Below are positions 7,392 to 9,869 of a stretch of 9,869 bases of DNA, piece after piece. The stretch lies in NCBI GenBank assembly GCA_938040985.1, contig CALHZD010000154.1, positions 1 to 9,869 of the forward strand, in the 5' to 3' direction. Under the pieces are notes generated by a model that had not been told where the DNA came from, searched no databases, and saw only the letters and a program-made list of their open reading frames with translations. The DNA is from an uncultured Propionivibrio sp. GTDB lineage: Bacteria > Pseudomonadota > Gammaproteobacteria > Burkholderiales > Rhodocyclaceae. The translations under genes and the position numbers were made by a program. The first letter of the stretch is position 1, and each line of letters starts with the position of its first letter.

Positions 7392-7916
7392 ATGACCGCT
7401 GCCGCCCGCAAGAATCAGTACAGCAAAGAAGATTTACTGGCCTGCGCGCGTACCGAAATGTTCGGCCCCGGCAATGCGCAACTGCCGCTGCCCAATATGC
7501 TGATGCTCGACCGCATTCTGGAAATCAATGACCACGGCGGGAAATACGGCAAAGGCGAAATCATCGCCGAGCTGGACATCCGCCCCGACCTGTGGTTTTT
7601 TACCTGCCATTTTGAGGGCGATCCGGTCATGCCCGGCTGTCTCGGTCTGGATGCCATGTGGCAACTGATCGGTTTCTACCTTGGCTGGAGCGGCGGCCTG
7701 GGGCGCGGCCGCGCGCTGGGTTGCGGCGAGGTCAAGTTCACCGGGCAGGTTCTCCCCAAGCATAAGAAAGTCACTTACCACATCCACATCAAGCGAACCA
7801 TCATGCGCCAGATGGTGCTGGGTATCGCCGATGCGACGATGAGCGTAGACGGCAGGGAAATCTATAACGGCGCTGATCTCAAGGTCGGGCTGTTTACCAG
7901 CACCGACTCATTCTGA
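7392..7916 (+). CDS. fabA: 3-hydroxydecanoyl-ACP dehydratase / trans-2,cis-3 isomerase
   Basis: Cytoplasmic hotdog-fold enzyme that dehydrates 3-hydroxydecanoyl-ACP and isomerises trans-2- to cis-3-decenoyl-ACP, the branch point for unsaturated fatty acids in the type II pathway. It has 174 residues, against about 172 in E. coli. The active-site histidine is His73 in FFTCHFEGDPVMPGCLGLD and the partner acid is Asp87 in GLDAMWQL; this is the FabA-type signature, distinct from the Glu of FabZ. Other family stretches are MLMLDRI, GFYLGW, GEVKFTGQVLP and IYNGADLKVGLF. I chose the ATG at 7392 because AAGGAG lies 7 nt upstream and the protein then matches family length; the in-frame ATG at 7332 would add 20 basic, unconserved residues. 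It precedes fabB by 152 bp on the same strand, so co-transcription from a fabA promoter is possible. Confidence 0.97.
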   Translation: MTAAARKNQYSKEDLLACARTEMFGPGNAQLPLPNMLMLDRILEINDHGGKYGKGEIIAELDIRPDLWFFTCHFEGDPVMPGCLGLDAMWQLIGFYLGWSGGLGRGRALGCGEVKFTGQVLPKHKKVTYHIHIKRTIMRQMVLGIADATMSVDGREIYNGADLKVGLFTSTDSF

Positions 7917-7991
7917 GCGCCATTTGATCCAGGGGCCGCAGAGATTTCAGAAGTGGTTCGCACGCTTGCCGGAACGATTTGCGGCGCACGA

Positions 7992-8020
7992 TTCACTGAC
8001 CCGGTATTATTTTTTATAAT
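7992..8020 (+). promoter_or_regulatory. Probable sigma-70 promoter of fabB
   Basis: TTCACT (7992-7997, 4 of 6 matches to TTGACA) and a perfect TATAAT (8015-8020) are separated by an optimal 17 bp. The -10 lies in a markedly AT-rich pocket within GC-rich surroundings, 48 bp before the fabB start. It would give fabB its own expression in addition to any read-through from fabA. I saw no clear terminator between the two genes. Confidence 0.65.
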
Positions 8021-8068
8021 CAAAACCATATTTACCCTATTCTCGCATCCTAGCGACAGGAGAAATTC

Positions 8069-9280
8069 ATGAGACGTGTCGTGGTGACCGGCATGGGCAT
8101 CGTGTCCAGCCTGGGCAATAACCTCAAGGAAGTCCTCGCTTCCCTGCAAGCGCTGAAATCGGGCATTAAATTTTCCCCCACCTATCAGGAAATGGGGCTG
8201 CGCTCGCAGGTGGAAGGCCCGATCAGCATCGACCCCAAGGCGCATATCGACCGCAAGGAATTACGCTTCATGGGCAATGCGGCCGCCTATTGCCACATCG
8301 CCATGCAGGAAGCCATTGCCATGTCCGGGCTGGATAAAGCGCAGGTGTCGCATCCGCGCACCGGCATCATCATGGGTTCCGGCGGCGCCACGTCCTCAGC
8401 GCAGGTCGAAGCGGCCGATGTCCTGCGCAGCAGCGGTGTCAGGCGCGTCGGCCCTTACGCCGTCACCAAGACGATGGCGTCGACGACTTCTGCCTGCCTG
8501 GCGACGCCGTTCGGCATCAAGGGCGTCAATTACTCGCTCAGTTCGGCCTGCTCGACCAGCGCCCATTGCATCGGCCATGCCGCCGAACTGATCCAGTTCG
8601 GCAAGCAGGACATCGTTTTTGCCGGCGGCGGCGAAGAGGTTCACTGGTCGATGAGCTGCCAGTTCGACGCCATGGGCGCCCTTTCCAGCCAGTACAACGA
8701 CACGCCGGAAGTCGCCTCACGCGCTTACGACGCCAATCGCGACGGCTTTGTCATTTCCGGCGGCGGCAGCGTCCTGGTGCTGGAAGAATACGAACACGCC
8801 AAGGCGCGCGGAGCGGAAATTCTCGCCGAACTAACCGGCTACGGCGCGACCTCCGACGGCTACGATATGGTGCAGCCTTCCGGCGAAGGCGCGGTGCGTT
8901 GCATGCAGATGGCGATCGAGACCCATCAGGGCGACATCGACTATATCAACGCGCACGGCACCTCGACCCCGATTGGCGACACCCGCGAGCTGGAAGCGAT
9001 CGGCACCGCCTTCGCGGGTCGGGAAATTCCGCTGATCAGCTCGACCAAATCGCTTTCCGGCCATGCGCTTGGCGCGGCGGGCTCGAATGAGGCTATCTAC
9101 TCGCTGTTGATGCTGCTCAACGATTTCGTCACCGCCTCGGCCAACATCTTCACCCTCGATGAAGGCGCCAAGGGACTGCCGATCGTTCGGGAAAACCTGA
9201 AGAAACGCTTGCAGGCCGTCATGAGCAACAGCTTCGGCTTCGGCGGCACCAACGCCACATTGATTTTCAGCCGCATCTGA
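8069..9280 (+). CDS. fabB: 3-oxoacyl-[acyl-carrier-protein] synthase I
   Basis: Cytoplasmic thiolase-fold condensing enzyme. It extends acyl-ACP with malonyl-ACP and is specifically needed to elongate the cis-3-decenoyl-ACP made by FabA. It has 403 residues, against about 406 in E. coli FabB. The catalytic triad is visible: Cys161 in SSACSTSAHCIGHA, His296 in INAHGTSTPIGD and His332 in SLSGHALGAAG, with Lys327 just before. The C-terminal SNSFGFGGTNATLIF motif is intact. The start MRRVVVTGMGIVSSLG is typical, and AGGAGA (8058-8063) precedes the ATG at good spacing. FabB fits better than FabF because of length, the features around Cys161 (NYSLSSACSTSAHCI) and the adjacent fabA. The promoter at 7992-8020 and the terminator at 9338-9380 frame the gene. 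Confidence 0.97.
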   Translation: MRRVVVTGMGIVSSLGNNLKEVLASLQALKSGIKFSPTYQEMGLRSQVEGPISIDPKAHIDRKELRFMGNAAAYCHIAMQEAIAMSGLDKAQVSHPRTGIIMGSGGATSSAQVEAADVLRSSGVRRVGPYAVTKTMASTTSACLATPFGIKGVNYSLSSACSTSAHCIGHAAELIQFGKQDIVFAGGGEEVHWSMSCQFDAMGALSSQYNDTPEVASRAYDANRDGFVISGGGSVLVLEEYEHAKARGAEILAELTGYGATSDGYDMVQPSGEGAVRCMQMAIETHQGDIDYINAHGTSTPIGDTRELEAIGTAFAGREIPLISSTKSLSGHALGAAGSNEAIYSLLMLLNDFVTASANIFTLDEGAKGLPIVRENLKKRLQAVMSNSFGFGGTNATLIFSRI

Positions 9281-9337
9281 CCTACCCCGCGGGTTGTGAG
9301 GACCTCATTCAGACTCACACGCCAGGAAAAAATAGAT

Positions 9338-9380
9338 AAAAAACTGCAAACTGACCGGAACCGTCGTTTGCAGTTTTTTT
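9338..9380 (+). terminator. Intrinsic terminator after fabB
   Basis: A perfect 14-bp stem pairs 9338-9351 (AAAAAACTGCAAAC) with 9366-9379 (GTTTGCAGTTTTTT), followed by one further T. The 14-base intervening stretch can add a short GAC/GTC pairing. It begins 57 bp after the fabB stop. Because the arms start with an A-run and end with a T-run, it could also stop transcription arriving from the right on the minus strand. Confidence 0.9.
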
Positions 9381-9421
9381 CATGGCTAACGGCTTTTAAC
9401 CCACCTGGCCGCCCGCTTCCC

Positions 9422-9448
9422 ATTCCTCGTATTCCTCGTATTCTGCGT
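9422..9448 (+). repeat. Three tandem 9-bp units
   Basis: ATTCCTCGT occurs at 9422-9430 and 9431-9439, followed by ATTCTGCGT (two mismatches) at 9440-9448. It is a short non-coding tandem repeat of unknown role and is probably slippage-prone. Confidence 0.7.
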
Positions 9449-9728
9449 TCCGCGCCAATCAGGCGGACGCCGACGCCCATACGCACACGCAGCGTAGGCG
9501 CGACTGAAAAACAACCGTTACCGGCTATCCCGATCCCTCACCGGCCTTCTTACCCTGCCGGCCAAACAAGGTCAGGCATTGCTTGCCGTCCCGTCCGCAG
9601 CAATCGGCGGACAAATGCCTTACAGCTTTCTTGCAGCCATCACTGGCGAACAAAAACAGCCCGAAAAGCCGCAACGCGATCAAGCGGGAAAAATACGGCA
9701 CACATAAATACAGCGGCAGACCGTGGTG

Positions 9729-9808
9729 CAAGCGCCAAAGTGTTCCGGATTTTCGGGGTGCTGGCCAAAACTCATACTTTTCCAGAGGCGCTTGGCGCTA
9801 ATCGCCAA
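9729..9808. repeat. Cluster of short inverted repeats
   Basis: CAAGCGCC (9729-9736) is complementary to GGCGCTTG (9787-9794). Overlapping this, TTGGCG (9792-9797) and CGCCAA (9803-9808) form a 6-bp stem with a 5-base loop. The second hairpin could be a weak terminator for minus-strand transcription or part of a dispersed palindromic repeat. Neither reading is proven. Confidence 0.4.
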
Positions 9809-9869
9809 AACGCCTGCGCAAAGCCACCTATCGATCCCAAGAAAATAATGTGAATGTGCGGCTGCGCCT

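Larger units (their letters stand above)
9381..9869. other. About 490 bp without a recognised gene
   Basis: No open frame here has a convincing start, ribosome site and familiar protein sequence. The longest plus-strand frame (from 9296 to 9853) runs through the terminator and gives a basic, low-complexity translation. On the minus strand two frames are open from the right edge, to stops at 9772-9774 (about 31 codons) and 9680-9682 (about 62 codons). Either could be the tail of a gene beyond the window, but I recognise neither. The stretch contains a 9-bp tandem repeat and several short inverted repeats. Confidence 0.6.

Noticed and set aside
9593..9612. GTCCGC/GCGGAC hairpin as a terminator or small RNA
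   Set aside because: The stem is only 6 bp with an 8-base loop and no T-run; such stems are expected by chance in GC-rich DNA.
9525..9731. 68-codon minus-strand frame
   Set aside because: The Cys/Leu-rich translation matches nothing I know, and no ribosome site or conserved context supports it.
9296..9853. 185-codon plus-strand open frame after fabB
   Set aside because: It passes straight through the strong terminator hairpin and T-run, lacks a ribosome site and shows no recognisable protein features.

Overview
This is a GC-rich chromosomal stretch from a Gram-negative bacterium, most likely a gamma- or betaproteobacterium. The evidence is a tripartite RND efflux operon, which presupposes an outer membrane, and a fabA/fabB pair, the proteobacterial anaerobic route to unsaturated fatty acids. 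Nothing visible fixes the genus. There is no sign of phage, integrase, transposase, CRISPR, tRNA or rRNA.

Left part (1-7015, minus strand, read right to left): an mdtABC-type multidrug efflux operon. It runs from mdtA (periplasmic adaptor, 5522-7015) to mdtB (inner-membrane RND pump, 2036-5452) and mdtC (second, different RND pump, 1-2002, cut by the window edge after about 667 of an expected ~1030 residues). In the known E. coli system MdtB and MdtC form a mixed trimer, driven by the proton gradient and joined to an outer-membrane channel by MdtA. Each protein here carries extra low-complexity sequence where the family has little or none. The clearest case is an insert of about 98 residues in the periplasmic domain of MdtB, built around five tandem 39-bp units.

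Middle (7016-7391): a divergent control region. It holds a probable extended -10 promoter for mdtA with a GC-rich dyad just upstream, and the ribosome binding site of fabA.

Right part (7392-9280, plus strand): fabA (3-hydroxydecanoyl-ACP dehydratase/isomerase), a 152-bp gap with a good sigma-70 promoter, then fabB (beta-ketoacyl-ACP synthase I). FabA makes the cis-3-decenoyl-ACP intermediate and FabB elongates it, which commits carbon to unsaturated fatty acids. A strong intrinsic terminator (9338-9380) closes the unit.

Tail (9381-9869): about 490 bp in which I see no convincing gene, only short direct and inverted repeats.

Most of the window is well understood. The items most worth a second look are the tandem-repeat insert in MdtB, the general expansion of linkers and tails across all three efflux proteins, and the in-frame TAG junction between mdtB and mdtC. 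I found no evidence for a wholly new system.
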